Part shown: one piece after another, positions 17,139 through 26,800 of the stretch | Numbering within the stretch: position 1 is the stretch's first letter | Layout: every line of letters starts with the position of its first letter | Assembly: GCA_023663945.1 (NCBI GenBank) | Contig: JAMPGL010000022.1 | Coordinates: 1-57,882 of the forward strand | Reading direction: 5' to 3' | Length of the DNA: 57,882 nt | Origin: Lachnospiraceae bacterium | Lineage (GTDB): Bacteria; Bacillota; Clostridia; Lachnospirales; Lachnospiraceae | Program-made: the position numbers and the translations under genes | The notes under the pieces: model-generated | Database searches by the model: none | The model's input: only the letters and a program-made list of their open reading frames with translations | What the model was told of the DNA's origin: nothing

Positions 17139-19841
17139 ATGATGTTAGGTACTTTTGAAGAGATAAAAACACTTGAATGCTTAAGAAGGGTATTGACAAT
17201 AGAAGACGAGACAGGGTATCAAGATTCTATATCCACAGACAAACTGGAGTGTTATCTTGAAACATTATGCAATATACCTAATGCTTCTCAGATTGTTACT
17301 GGTTGGATTAATGAGCTTATAGATGAGTATAATAATAGATATTTGGAATTAAAAGAAAAAAGTTTGTATAATTTATGTCTCTATAAAGCATTTGACTATT
17401 TTCTTCCTTTTTTAGCTACATATGAAAAATTGGAAACACTCATTAATATGTGTTCCTTAGTGGACGATGAAGATGAAGATAATAAGGATTCCCATTTGAA
17501 ATTTTTTGAGGAGAGTGTACGAAATGCAACAAATTATGCAAAGAGGATTCACATTCTCGATTTAGTAAAAAACGGGAGAGTGGATAATGGTAATGAAATT
17601 CTTTATTTATTAGGTTTTTTAAATTTTAGAATTCAGCAATATGATATGGCAATAACTTACCTAAAGCCTTGTACGGAAACTTACTTAGAGAAAATTAGCA
17701 ATGATGAATCTATTAGTTTATATATTAATAGTTTAATTTACCTTGTTGAAAGTTACGAATATAGAAGTGATTTAGATAATGCTTTGAAACAATTACTTGG
17801 AGTTGATGGCGAACACTTAAAAAAACTTCTTAATGATATTTCTTCTAGAATTGATATTTCGCGATTTATTTTAGAAAATTATTCGAATATTGACAAAGGT
17901 GAAGAAAGCCTTCAATATATAAAAGAAATTTATAAATGTTTGTGTGATTCCCAAAAGGATTTACCAGCATCTTATAAAGTGTTTCAATTAAAAGGAATAA
18001 GTAAAAGTTTGAAATCTTTTGTACATATAACTGCACATTGTTTAAGTGAATATGCAGCGTTATGTATGGATGAAGTTGCAAAAAAACAAGGTGAATTTAC
18101 CAAAGAAATTAGAATTTATTCTTTGCTACAGCAGGTATCTCGCTTTTTAATGGATTGGCTAGTTGGTCAAGATGATTCATATGTAACTTGTCAGGCAACA
18201 ATAAGGGCAGAGAATGATGCATGCCCAGAAGCTATAAATATTCTTATAAAACGGTTGAAAGAACTTGAAAAAACAACAGACCAAAATCTTTCTATGAAAG
18301 AAAAGGTGGAGAAGGCAGAATTGCAGTTTTACATCTTTTATTTTGCTGAGCAAGAATTAAACATAAATAATAATAAAAATAATTTGTTGGATATTTGTGC
18401 AAAATATGGAACGGAATTTTATAGATTTGTAAAAGAATCTGGGGATACCAATGCATTGTTTCATTATTTAGTTATACAATTTAAATATTTATTAAAAAAA
18501 GCGGCACAGGATATATTACAACTTAATAATTCTTCCGATTATACTGAGTTGGATAAAATATATCATCAAATATGTATATGTCGTAAAAGCCCATTACCAC
18601 ATGTATTTCGTGAATTAATCGAAGAAAGTGAACGCCTTGAAAATGCCTATCTACTGCTAAGAGAATATCGTTATCTTTTTAAGAAGGATACTGATTTTTG
18701 TAATATGAAAGAGTTTTATAATAGGTTAGATTTAAAAAGAAAAATTATTCCAGTTAATAATATAGATGATGAAAAGGGAATATCAGACAGTGAAGATGAT
18801 GAAGATGCTGACGTTGAAGGCATAAATATTATAAAGGAATTAATTGATGAGATAGAAGCCAAGAAAAGGATATTAATATTAGCTCCGGTAAAAACTGCAC
18901 CATCATGTTCACTTGATTATCGTCCTATTAATCAATTAACGAGACTTGTTGATTGTAAAAATGAGTCAAATGATTTTGAAACCATTCATTCAGATTTTCA
19001 ACAAGTAGCTGCAGAACATAGTAAAAAGAAGGGAATAGACAAAATTCTACAATGCGACAATATTGAATGTGTAAAATGGATGATTTATTATGATAGTTCA
19101 ATAAGCGCTTTATTCATTTACTATAATGATCTGATAGATGAAATGAAAGGAGAAATGCTTAGAGCAAATTTGAATGAAAATGAAAAGAATCATCTTAATA
19201 AATTGTTTAGAAAATTGAAAAACAATTTCTTTCATAGCCATGCATTTCAGGTTGATTGCAACCAAAATGAGCATAAAAAAATCTATGAAAGTGGAGGTGT
19301 TTGTACCACATGGGTAATAAGGGGGAGTGATGTCACTTGTAATGATAAGTTGCTTGAAATTCTCATTTTTTCTGAGTTTGATTTTTGCTCACTTTCTGAT
19401 AGCGTAAAGGTTAATAAAGATGATTATATAATGTTTTCATCGGATGTTCATTCTGTAGCTAAATATAAAATAGTTTGTTTTGAAGAGCTACCTAAAACAA
19501 AGAAAATAGGGATTTGTAATTATTGTAGATGCGTTGACGTAAAAGGAGAGGAAGTAAATAAAGAAAATTCTTGCGAGATAAAATATCCACAAGAAACACA
19601 TAAGTGTATTTTTAATGGAAAGTCAGTTGATTTGCAAGGTTTAGAAATTAATATTACTAAAAGAATTAATAAGTTGCAGCTAGAAGAATATGGAGAAGTT
19701 ATTGAACTTTTAGAGGAAGTACATAGAGAAATCCGTAAATGCCGAGATTATTCTTGTCAAAGAAAGGATAGTGAGTATCAATGTGAATGGATTAAGAAAT
19801 GTAGGGACAATGGTGTAGATATCCCTATAAAGGAGGGATAA
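17139..19841 (+). CDS. Large helical Cys-rich protein of unknown function
   Basis: 900 residues; ATG 17139 has GAGG 8 bp upstream (GTG 17133 is an alternative). Residues 1-550 are helical with TPR-like stretches (for example YLLGFLNFRIQQYDMAITYL). Residues about 545-570 are an acidic linker. The C-terminal part is rich in cysteine, including CNYCRC followed by C and HKC, and a final cluster CRDYSC...C...KKC, which may bind metal. I do not recognise the family and see no P-loop. It is the largest protein of the operon and may be the scaffold, sensor or target-binding part. Confidence 0.75.
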   Translation: MMLGTFEEIKTLECLRRVLTIEDETGYQDSISTDKLECYLETLCNIPNASQIVTGWINELIDEYNNRYLELKEKSLYNLCLYKAFDYFLPFLATYEKLETLINMCSLVDDEDEDNKDSHLKFFEESVRNATNYAKRIHILDLVKNGRVDNGNEILYLLGFLNFRIQQYDMAITYLKPCTETYLEKISNDESISLYINSLIYLVESYEYRSDLDNALKQLLGVDGEHLKKLLNDISSRIDISRFILENYSNIDKGEESLQYIKEIYKCLCDSQKDLPASYKVFQLKGISKSLKSFVHITAHCLSEYAALCMDEVAKKQGEFTKEIRIYSLLQQVSRFLMDWLVGQDDSYVTCQATIRAENDACPEAINILIKRLKELEKTTDQNLSMKEKVEKAELQFYIFYFAEQELNINNNKNNLLDICAKYGTEFYRFVKESGDTNALFHYLVIQFKYLLKKAAQDILQLNNSSDYTELDKIYHQICICRKSPLPHVFRELIEESERLENAYLLLREYRYLFKKDTDFCNMKEFYNRLDLKRKIIPVNNIDDEKGISDSEDDEDADVEGINIIKELIDEIEAKKRILILAPVKTAPSCSLDYRPINQLTRLVDCKNESNDFETIHSDFQQVAAEHSKKKGIDKILQCDNIECVKWMIYYDSSISALFIYYNDLIDEMKGEMLRANLNENEKNHLNKLFRKLKNNFFHSHAFQVDCNQNEHKKIYESGGVCTTWVIRGSDVTCNDKLLEILIFSEFDFCSLSDSVKVNKDDYIMFSSDVHSVAKYKIVCFEELPKTKKIGICNYCRCVDVKGEEVNKENSCEIKYPQETHKCIFNGKSVDLQGLEINITKRINKLQLEEYGEVIELLEEVHREIRKCRDYSCQRKDSEYQCEWIKKCRDNGVDIPIKEG

Positions 19842-19844
19842 ATT

Positions 19845-20441
19845 GTGTGTAAGCAGAAGCTTTTTTTTGAAAAATGTCCAAAACGGCTATGCAATGAACT
19901 TAATGCTGAAATATTTAAGAGAATGAAAGAATTTTATGAGTCTTCGTATAAATCGTCTTTAATAAATAAAATAATATTTGATATGGTATGTTCTGTGGAT
20001 AGGACATTGCTTACTTTGATAGTGGGTAGTTTGACAAGTTTATCGATTAATTTAGCTACCGGTTTTATTGATTTGGAAAAAGTTAATTATAATGTAGAAT
20101 TTATTTTCCGTATTTTTCAATTTGTTTTTGCTGTAGGTTTTAATTTTTATACAATTTGTTTTACAACAAGAGTTATTAACATTCAAGAATGTGGTGAAAA
20201 GTATTACCCGGATCAAAAGATTTCAAAGGATTTAATAATTGAATCTCAAAAGAATGTTATGTTTAATGCTTGCATAGAGAATGAGAAGGATCTGAAAAAA
20301 TTTCTTTTGTTGGGTGGGGTTTGTATTATAGTTGTTATTTTAAGTGTACCTTTTAAATCCATTTGCATAGAAGGAATAAATCAAATTATATTATTATTGG
20401 GAGAATTGTGGAAAAATATTAAATCAGTTATAGGGGTGTGA
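19845..20441 (+). CDS. Small multi-pass membrane protein of unknown function
   Basis: 198 residues from a GTG start with GGAGGG upstream, 3 bp after the large gene. Three hydrophobic segments (about 50-72, 85-107 and 150-172) with soluble N-terminal and central parts. Not recognised. In bacterial conflict systems, small membrane proteins next to large repeat proteins are often effectors; that parallel is only inference here. Confidence 0.65.
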   Translation: MCKQKLFFEKCPKRLCNELNAEIFKRMKEFYESSYKSSLINKIIFDMVCSVDRTLLTLIVGSLTSLSINLATGFIDLEKVNYNVEFIFRIFQFVFAVGFNFYTICFTTRVINIQECGEKYYPDQKISKDLIIESQKNVMFNACIENEKDLKKFLLLGGVCIIVVILSVPFKSICIEGINQIILLLGELWKNIKSVIGV

Positions 20442-20446
20442 TTATT

Positions 20447-21082
20447 ATGAAAAAAAAAGATATTTATAGTATTAGCGAGTTGGTTCTTCAAGCATATGAT
20501 AGGATTGCTGAAAAGTATGTTGCGGCTTATGAAGAAAATGATTTGGTAGATTGTAAATATCTTAATGACTTTGTTGATTATTTGTCAGGCAATAAAGTTC
20601 TTGATATGGGTTGTGGGTGTGGAGAAAGTATTTCATATCTTTCTCAATTTGAACTGGACTTAATTGGAATAGATTTTTCAGAAAAGATGTTGGCTGAAGC
20701 ATGTAAACTTTATCCTTCATTAAAGTTTGAAAAACAAAATATTTTGAAAACTTCTTTTGCAGATAAGTCATTTGATGGTGTTGTTTTAACATATGTAATC
20801 AATCATTTTAATGATGAAGGATTAAAACTTCTAAAGCAAGAGATTGATCGGATACTTAAAGATAATGGAACTGTATTTTTATCTGTACATGTTGGAAATA
20901 ATGAGGAATATGTTTCTGATCCATTAGATGAAACTATAGAGATTTATTATAACTTTTTAAATATTGATAAGCTAGATAGACTTTTTAAAGATTATAAACG
21001 ACTAAAATATGATTTTCGAGAATCATTTGGAGAAGAAGAGTTTCTTTGTGATAAAATGTTTGTTATTTATAGAAAGGACTAA
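20447..21082 (+). CDS. Class I SAM-dependent methyltransferase of the cargo operon
   Basis: 211 residues from ATG 20447, 5 bp after the membrane-protein stop. Rossmann motif I at about 51-59 (VLDMGCGCG), acidic loop GIDFSEKM, and a motif IV-like DGVVLTYVINHF, typical of small-molecule methyltransferases (Methyltransf_11/25 type). No DNA target-recognition region. The substrate is unknown; possible targets include the product of the radical SAM enzyme or a polyamine from the next gene. Confidence 0.85.
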   Translation: MKKKDIYSISELVLQAYDRIAEKYVAAYEENDLVDCKYLNDFVDYLSGNKVLDMGCGCGESISYLSQFELDLIGIDFSEKMLAEACKLYPSLKFEKQNILKTSFADKSFDGVVLTYVINHFNDEGLKLLKQEIDRILKDNGTVFLSVHVGNNEEYVSDPLDETIEIYYNFLNIDKLDRLFKDYKRLKYDFRESFGEEEFLCDKMFVIYRKD

Positions 21083-21086
21083 TTAT

Positions 21087-21554
21087 ATGATTTTTCTTCC
21101 TAAAAAATATATTATGAGAACAGGTGTTGGATATGCTTCTCACAAATTAGGTGCATTTGATTGTGCGCTTATTGAGGCAGGTGTTCATGATTATAATTTG
21201 ATTAAAGTGAGTAGCATTTTGCCGCCGGACTGTGAAAAGCAAAATACTATATCCTTGGTTAAAGGGGCTCTTTTACCTTCTGCATTTACAAGTATATACT
21301 CAAACACATTGGGGGAGTGCATTTCGGCTGCTATTGCTATTGGTATACCTGCTAATAAGTCTGATGTAGGAGTGATAATGGAGCATTCTTCTTATAATTC
21401 GAAGGAAGAGACAGAGGAACAGGTAAGAAATTTTGCTGAAATTGCAATGAATACTCGTAATATTTTGGTCGAAAAAATAGTTTCATGTTCTATACAAATA
21501 AAGGTTGAAACAGAAGATTTTTATTGTGCTTTTGCAACAGTAAGCATGTGGTAG
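21087..21554 (+). CDS. Pyruvoyl-dependent arginine decarboxylase
   Basis: 155 residues from ATG 21087, 4 bp after the methyltransferase. The sequence follows the PvlArgDC family along its length: self-cleavage site S42-S43 in KVSSILPP, the LVKGALLPSAFTSI segment, GECISAAIAIGIP and the C-terminal CAFATVSMW. Self-cleavage at Ser-Ser gives a pyruvoyl group; the reaction is arginine to agmatine plus CO2. The length is usual. It is the last gene of the cargo operon. A related aspartate or histidine substrate cannot be fully excluded, but the SSILPP context fits arginine. Confidence 0.88.
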   Translation: MIFLPKKYIMRTGVGYASHKLGAFDCALIEAGVHDYNLIKVSSILPPDCEKQNTISLVKGALLPSAFTSIYSNTLGECISAAIAIGIPANKSDVGVIMEHSSYNSKEETEEQVRNFAEIAMNTRNILVEKIVSCSIQIKVETEDFYCAFATVSMW

Positions 21555-21570
21555 TTTTTTTGGGGGGGGG
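21555..21570 (+). repeat. T7-G9 homopolymer junction
   Basis: Seven T followed directly by nine G begins right after the stop of the arginine decarboxylase gene. Such a G run is exceptional in this AT-rich block and marks the right side of the cargo. Confidence 0.8.
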
Positions 21571-21644
21571 TATAGAAATATAATCTTATATTTTAGTGAG
21601 GTTAGTTATAAATTTGAAGATATGAGGAAAGGAGCAGACAAAAA

Positions 21645-21695
21645 TTGAATAAAGTATACCGTCACTGGTGGCAATGGATTATGAACGAACCATAG
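21645..21695 (+). CDS. Putative leader peptide (Trp-rich)
   Basis: A 16-codon frame from TTG 21645, with AAAGGAG 10 bp upstream, encoding NKVYRHWWQWIMNEP after the start. Its stop codon lies inside the 3' arm of the terminator-like hairpin at 21667-21706. This is the layout of a transcription attenuator. It is too short to judge by composition alone. Confidence 0.4.
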   Translation: MNKVYRHWWQWIMNEP

Positions 21696-21706
21696 CCGCC
21701 TTTTTT
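21667..21706 (+). terminator. Terminator-like hairpin overlapping a leader frame
   Basis: 11-nt arms (21667-21677 with 21690-21700; one wobble, one mismatch) followed by TTTTTT. It lies 42 bp before the start of the giant gene and overlaps the leader peptide, so it may attenuate the giant-protein operon. Confidence 0.6.
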
Positions 21707-21747
21707 ATTGCCTAAAATTGCAAAAAACTAAGAAACGGAGGTTCACC

Positions 21748-23835
21748 ATGAGAAAATATGACATAATTTCCGCACTTTCCGAGGAAACAGCAAGGAGGGT
21801 GGCGAGGAATGACGAGAGCTGGAAAAAGTACCTGAATACAGCATCAGGACTTTACAAATACCCGTTCAAAGACCAGCTTCTCATCTATGCCCAAAGACCG
21901 GATGCGACAGCCTGCGCTTCCATAGAGATATGGAATGAAAAAATGCACTGCTGGGTAAACAAAGGGGCAAAGGGCATTGCACTGATTGACGAAGAAGGGA
22001 GTCCTTACACCGGGCTGCGGTACGTCTTTGACATATCGGACGTGCATAAGGCAAGGCGTATCGGGCGTTTCCCGCAGCTATGGGAAATGAAAGAGGAACA
22101 TCAGGAAGCGGTGATTGACCGTTTGGAGCAGATTTACGGGGATACCAATAAAGAAGCCGGATTCGTGGACAGGATCAGGGAGATTGCGTCACGCATAGCG
22201 GAGGACTGTTATAAAGAGCTTGCTTCAGACATGGAATATCTGAAAGCGGGAAGTTTCTTGGAGGAGCTTGACGAGCTGAATATCGGTGTGCGTATCCGGG
22301 AAACGCTGGCAGACAGTATCGCCTACACTGTTCTGAAACGGTGCGGCATGGACGAAAAGGAACTGTCTGCGGAAATCGAGTTCCCATATATCCATGAATT
22401 TAATACGGTGGAAACACTCTCACACATCGGAAACAGCGTATCCGATTTATCCAAGCCTGTCCTTATGGAAATCGGGAAGGCAATCGGGGCGTATGACAGG
22501 GAGAATATAAGAAATGCAGAAACTAAAAATTTAGGCGGGAAAGGACTTGCAAATGCCTCTGACACACGCTATAATGCTTTAAAGCGTGAAAGCGAAACGA
22601 AGGACGTACAATCTATCGGACAGACCGGAAAAGCCGGGGAAAGGGAAAATAATGATGAATCTGAAATACGAAAAGAACGGGGATTACATGATCCCGATGT
22701 TACAGATGGACGGGCAGCCGGAGGGGACGCTGACCAAGTATGGGCTGATGAGGAAGAATTACTTACAGGAACACAAGAAAGGCATTTACACAGGACTTCT
22801 CCTGAAAGGGAAGCTGAAAGAGCATCTTCTGACCATTCAGGAACAGGCGGAGCAGAGAATGGAGCTGCTGACCGGGCAGATGATGAAGCAGGAGGGAGTG
22901 ACGGAGAAGCTCAAGGCAGAGAACCAGATGCTGTGGGTGCAGAAGATGAACAGCATCAGGCAGTCGGCGGAGGAGATCGTGCTGGCGGAGCTGGTATACA
23001 GCCTGTAAATGAAGAAAAAACAACTGAAAATGCGGAATTGCAGAAGCCGGATAATGGGGAAAACACATTATCCGGTTTTTCTTTGCCCGATATTGAAAAG
23101 GGTGTTTTGCAGTTTGATGAATTTATGGTGCATAAATGCCCGGACATTGCCGGAGTCATGCTTTTTGAGCCGGATAAGGACAAGCAGACAGAGTACATCA
23201 AAAACAGTTACAGGCATGGGGAATATGCGGAGTTTTATGTAGGCAGGGAACGTGTCGGGTATAAGGCGGATGAAAACGGTTTTTCGTTCTGGCGGGGAAG
23301 CCGTTCAGAACGGATAGGGGAAGTTATCATATCATGGGAAGATGTCAGAAACAGCATTGCCTACTATATGGAAAGAAACGAATACCTGAAAGACGGGCAG
23401 ATACCGCAGTGGCAGGAGCCGGAGGGGACGTACCAGCAGTTAAGCCTTTTCCCAAGCGTTGAGGAACAGATCGGCACAATCGAAGCGGCACAGGCAGGAG
23501 AGAAATACACCATGCCCGCCGCTTTTTCCCTGCCACAAAAACAGCTTGAAGCAATCCTGCGGACAGGCGGCGGACGCAATAACAGCAGAAGCCGCATTTA
23601 CGCCAAGTACCAGCAGGGCAGGACGCCGGAGGAAATGGCGGAGTTTCTGAAAAACGAATACCAGACCACCGGGAAAGGCTTTGACTTCGGGGACAATCCC
23701 GTTTCCGTATGGTTTAATGAAAAAGGCATGAGCATCGGCTATGGTATGTCCGCAAAGGAAAATCCGATTGCGGTGATGGGCTGCGGGAAGTGGAGGGCAT
23801 TGTCCGTTCTATGGTGGAGAATGGCTCTTACATGA
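21748..23835 (+). CDS. Giant polyvalent protein, N-terminal fragment (ArdC-like domain), frameshifted
   Basis: 695 residues from ATG 21748 (GGAGG 6 bp upstream). Residues 1-90 resemble the ArdC N-terminal single-strand-DNA-binding domain ([15 protein letters not shown]...WVNKGAKGI). A Gly/Asp/Glu/Arg-rich linker (about 300-430) contains tnpV in another frame. The last 20 residues ([14 protein letters not shown]) are out of frame: the next frame continues as [17 protein letters not shown]. One G is probably missing from the GGG run at 23785-23787 (GGGG would restore the frame). The intact protein, joined with the next entry, would be about 3050 residues, normal for the helicase/methylase protein of these ICEs. 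Confidence 0.8.
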   Translation: MRKYDIISALSEETARRVARNDESWKKYLNTASGLYKYPFKDQLLIYAQRPDATACASIEIWNEKMHCWVNKGAKGIALIDEEGSPYTGLRYVFDISDVHKARRIGRFPQLWEMKEEHQEAVIDRLEQIYGDTNKEAGFVDRIREIASRIAEDCYKELASDMEYLKAGSFLEELDELNIGVRIRETLADSIAYTVLKRCGMDEKELSAEIEFPYIHEFNTVETLSHIGNSVSDLSKPVLMEIGKAIGAYDRENIRNAETKNLGGKGLANASDTRYNALKRESETKDVQSIGQTGKAGERENNDESEIRKERGLHDPDVTDGRAAGGDADQVWADEEELLTGTQERHLHRTSPEREAERASSDHSGTGGAENGAADRADDEAGGSDGEAQGREPDAVGAEDEQHQAVGGGDRAGGAGIQPVNEEKTTENAELQKPDNGENTLSGFSLPDIEKGVLQFDEFMVHKCPDIAGVMLFEPDKDKQTEYIKNSYRHGEYAEFYVGRERVGYKADENGFSFWRGSRSERIGEVIISWEDVRNSIAYYMERNEYLKDGQIPQWQEPEGTYQQLSLFPSVEEQIGTIEAAQAGEKYTMPAAFSLPQKQLEAILRTGGGRNNSRSRIYAKYQQGRTPEEMAEFLKNEYQTTGKGFDFGDNPVSVWFNEKGMSIGYGMSAKENPIAVMGCGKWRALSVLWWRMALT
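22652..23008 (+). CDS. tnpV: TnpV-like protein nested in another frame of the giant gene
   Basis: 118 residues from ATG 22652, preceded by GGGGAAAGGGA. The sequence ([15 protein letters not shown]...[15 protein letters not shown]...[38 protein letters not shown] in parts) matches the TnpV family of transposon-encoded proteins over the whole length. It lies entirely inside the coding frame of the 695-residue fragment, where the same DNA encodes the low-complexity linker. Function of TnpV is unknown. A complete, well-formed protein in this frame makes chance unlikely. Confidence 0.75.
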   Translation: MMNLKYEKNGDYMIPMLQMDGQPEGTLTKYGLMRKNYLQEHKKGIYTGLLLKGKLKEHLLTIQEQAEQRMELLTGQMMKQEGVTEKLKAENQMLWVQKMNSIRQSAEEIVLAELVYSL

Positions 23836-26800
23836 GTGCAAGCGAAGTGTTCCTTGTAGATGCGATAGAACGACAGAGGGTGTCAAATGACCTTTTCAAT
23901 TTCTTTAGGGACGGTATCGGGGAAATACCGGAGGGCATACCGATAAAAAATTACAACTATCCGGAAAGCATCACGAACCTCTGTGATCTTTTATCCACAC
24001 AGGAGGGGCGTGATATTGTCACCGGGGAGCTTGCCAGAGCAAAGGAACAGCTTGACGCAGGGGAAAAGCGGTTAAGGTGGCGGTATGTGAAGCGTCCGGA
24101 ACGCCTGCTTGCGGAGATTGCCGATTTAAGTGCGGAAAAAAGGGAATACCCGGCACAGGATAATGTGGAGGTTCTGCATGAGGATTTTATCACGCAGGAC
24201 GAGATAGATACCCGTCTGACGGGCGGAAGCAATTTTCATCATGGGCAGTTCCGCATTTATGAGTATTTCATGGAAGGGCATGACAAGAAAGAAAATATTG
24301 CCTTCCTTAAAAATGAATATGGCACAGGCGGAAGTTCCCACGCACTTACGGGGAGCGATACCGGGCATGAGGATCATGACGCAAAAGGCATCCGTCTGGA
24401 AAAAGGCAGCTATGGCAGCCCTTACGCAAAAGTGCTTTTAAAATGGAACGTGGTGGAAAAGCGCATCAGGGAGCTTGTAAAAGCGGATAAGTACCTTACG
24501 CCGGAGGGCAAGGAAGCCTATGCACAGTATAAAAAAGAGCAGGCGGAGGAAGCCATGCGCCGGGAACAGGAAAAGCTGGAGCATGGCATACGGATTGAGT
24601 GCAAGGACGCAATCGAAAAGGCGGTTGCAGAGAAATTTGACGGCAACACGCTTCCGAGGGATACCGCAGAGGGCATCATAAAGCAGTTTGGAAAGGAACG
24701 TGTCGGGATTGTCCTTGCCAATACAATCACGCACTTATCTTATGACGGGCGGTTTTCCCCCAATAACAAGGAATGGGCGAAAACGCTTGTACCCGATGCA
24801 GACTGGCAGACAAAGGATTATATCGTCACTTCCCACCCGGCTGTCCTTGACGGGTTTACCAATCAGGCAAGGCGCTATATAGAGCGTGACAGGGAAATGG
24901 ACAGGGCGGAGATGCCAAAAACGGAAGAAGAAACTTCTGGACAAAATGTCCAAAAGTCCGAGCCGGGAAATGAAATAAGCGGGAGTGACAGGGCGCTTAT
25001 GGAAAGGCTTGCGGAAATGTCCGCTGTGGTGAAAATCTGCGGTGCGCTTTCCATGAAAGATGTGGTCGGCTGGAATGAGGACACCGGGGAGGTTGCCATT
25101 CAGAACGATGACAGGCGGTTAGAGGGAAAAGCAGTCTATGACACGCTGTTCATGGAAGCCGCCGATTATGTCCTCATGCAGTCATTAAGCGGCGATACGG
25201 AAAAAGCGGTACAGATGGACTTGCTGCTCAAGGAAGCACAGAAATATGCGGCACGATATGACGAGCCGGAACAGCAGGGGGAAGAAAAGGCTGCTGATGA
25301 AATTTTCCAAGCGGAAACGGAAGAAGAAAAGCAGACGGAAACAGAGCCGGAAGCTGTACCGGAAGAACCGGGACAGGAAACAACAGCACGTTTTACGGTT
25401 ACGGAAACAACGGATGCCTTTGCAGAGCCTTTTGCGGTATGGGACAACGAAAAGCAGGATTATTATGTGACGGGCGATGGCACATTGCCTACGTTTGAAA
25501 CGGTTGAGGAAGCAAATGCGTATGCTGACCGCATCAACGGTATTCCGGAAGAAAAGGAAGCTGTAACAGGGCAGCCGCCAAAAGAGGAACAGGCAGAAAC
25601 GGAAAATACCAAGCCGACATTGGAAACTGATACGGAAACGGAGGATATTCCAAAAGAGGACAATATTGCCGGCACAGAAGATGATTTTTCCAATATTGAC
25701 ACAGATGCAGTCCGGGAAAGGCTTGCAAAAGCCGGGATTGTGGACGGGCAGCTTGTAGATGAAAATGCCTTAGAGAATGATCCGTTTATCCGGCAGGTCA
25801 TGCGTGACGTGGAAATGCTGACAGGGGAAACGGAGATAGAGCCGGAAAAAGAACCAGAAAAAGAAACGGAAAACGCATCAGGGAAAGAACCGGGGATTGA
25901 CAGGTCGGACGCAGTTAATTACCGCATTTCTTTTAATGAAGCGGAAAGCGCCGGAAAAGGCTTTGCGCCGAAAGAGAAATTCCGCCAGAACATTAACGCC
26001 ATTCGCACCCTTGAAAGGATTGAGGGCGAAAACCGCATTGCCACACCGGAAGAACAGGAGGTTTTAGCAAAATATGTGGGTTGGGGCGGTCTTGCCGACG
26101 CTTTTGACGGAACAAAGGCAAATTGGGCGAATGAATATCAGGAATTAAAGAGCCTGTTATCCCCGGAAGAATACGCTTCCGCAAGGGAAAGCACCTTAAA
26201 TGCCCACTATACAAGCCCTGTCATTATTCAGGCGATTTATGACACAGTGGGGAAAATGGGTTTCACCAAAGGGAATGTGTTAGATCCCGCCGCCGGGATC
26301 GGAAATTTCTATGGCTGTCTGCCGGAGGAAATGCAGGAAAGCAGGCTGTACGGGGCGGAACTTGACGGACTTACCGGGCGGATTGCAAAGCAGCTCTATC
26401 CCCATGCGGACATTAAAATCACAGGCTTTGAGAACACCAGCTACCCGAACGATTTTTTTGACGTTGCGGTGGGAAACGTGCCATTCGGTCAGTATAAAGT
26501 GGCTGATAAAGCCTATGACAAGCACAACTTCCTTATCCATGACTATTTTTTCGCAAAGACTTTGGATAAGGTCAGACCGGGCGGCGTGGTTGCCTTTGTC
26601 ACTTCAAAGGGGACGATGGACAAGAAAAACCCGGAAGTAAGAAAATACCTTGCGCAGCGGGCGGAGCTTTTAGGGGCGGTCAGGCTTCCAAACACAGCCT
26701 TTAAGGAAAATGCGGGTACGGAGGTCACTTCGGATATTTTGTTTTTAAAGAAGCGTGACAGGGTAATGGATATTGAACCGGACTGGGTGCATCTGACGGA

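Noticed and set aside
23780-23795. Programmed frameshift in the giant gene
   Set aside because: The site CTGCGGGAAG is not a standard slippery sequence and no strong downstream structure is evident; a lost G in a G run explains it better.
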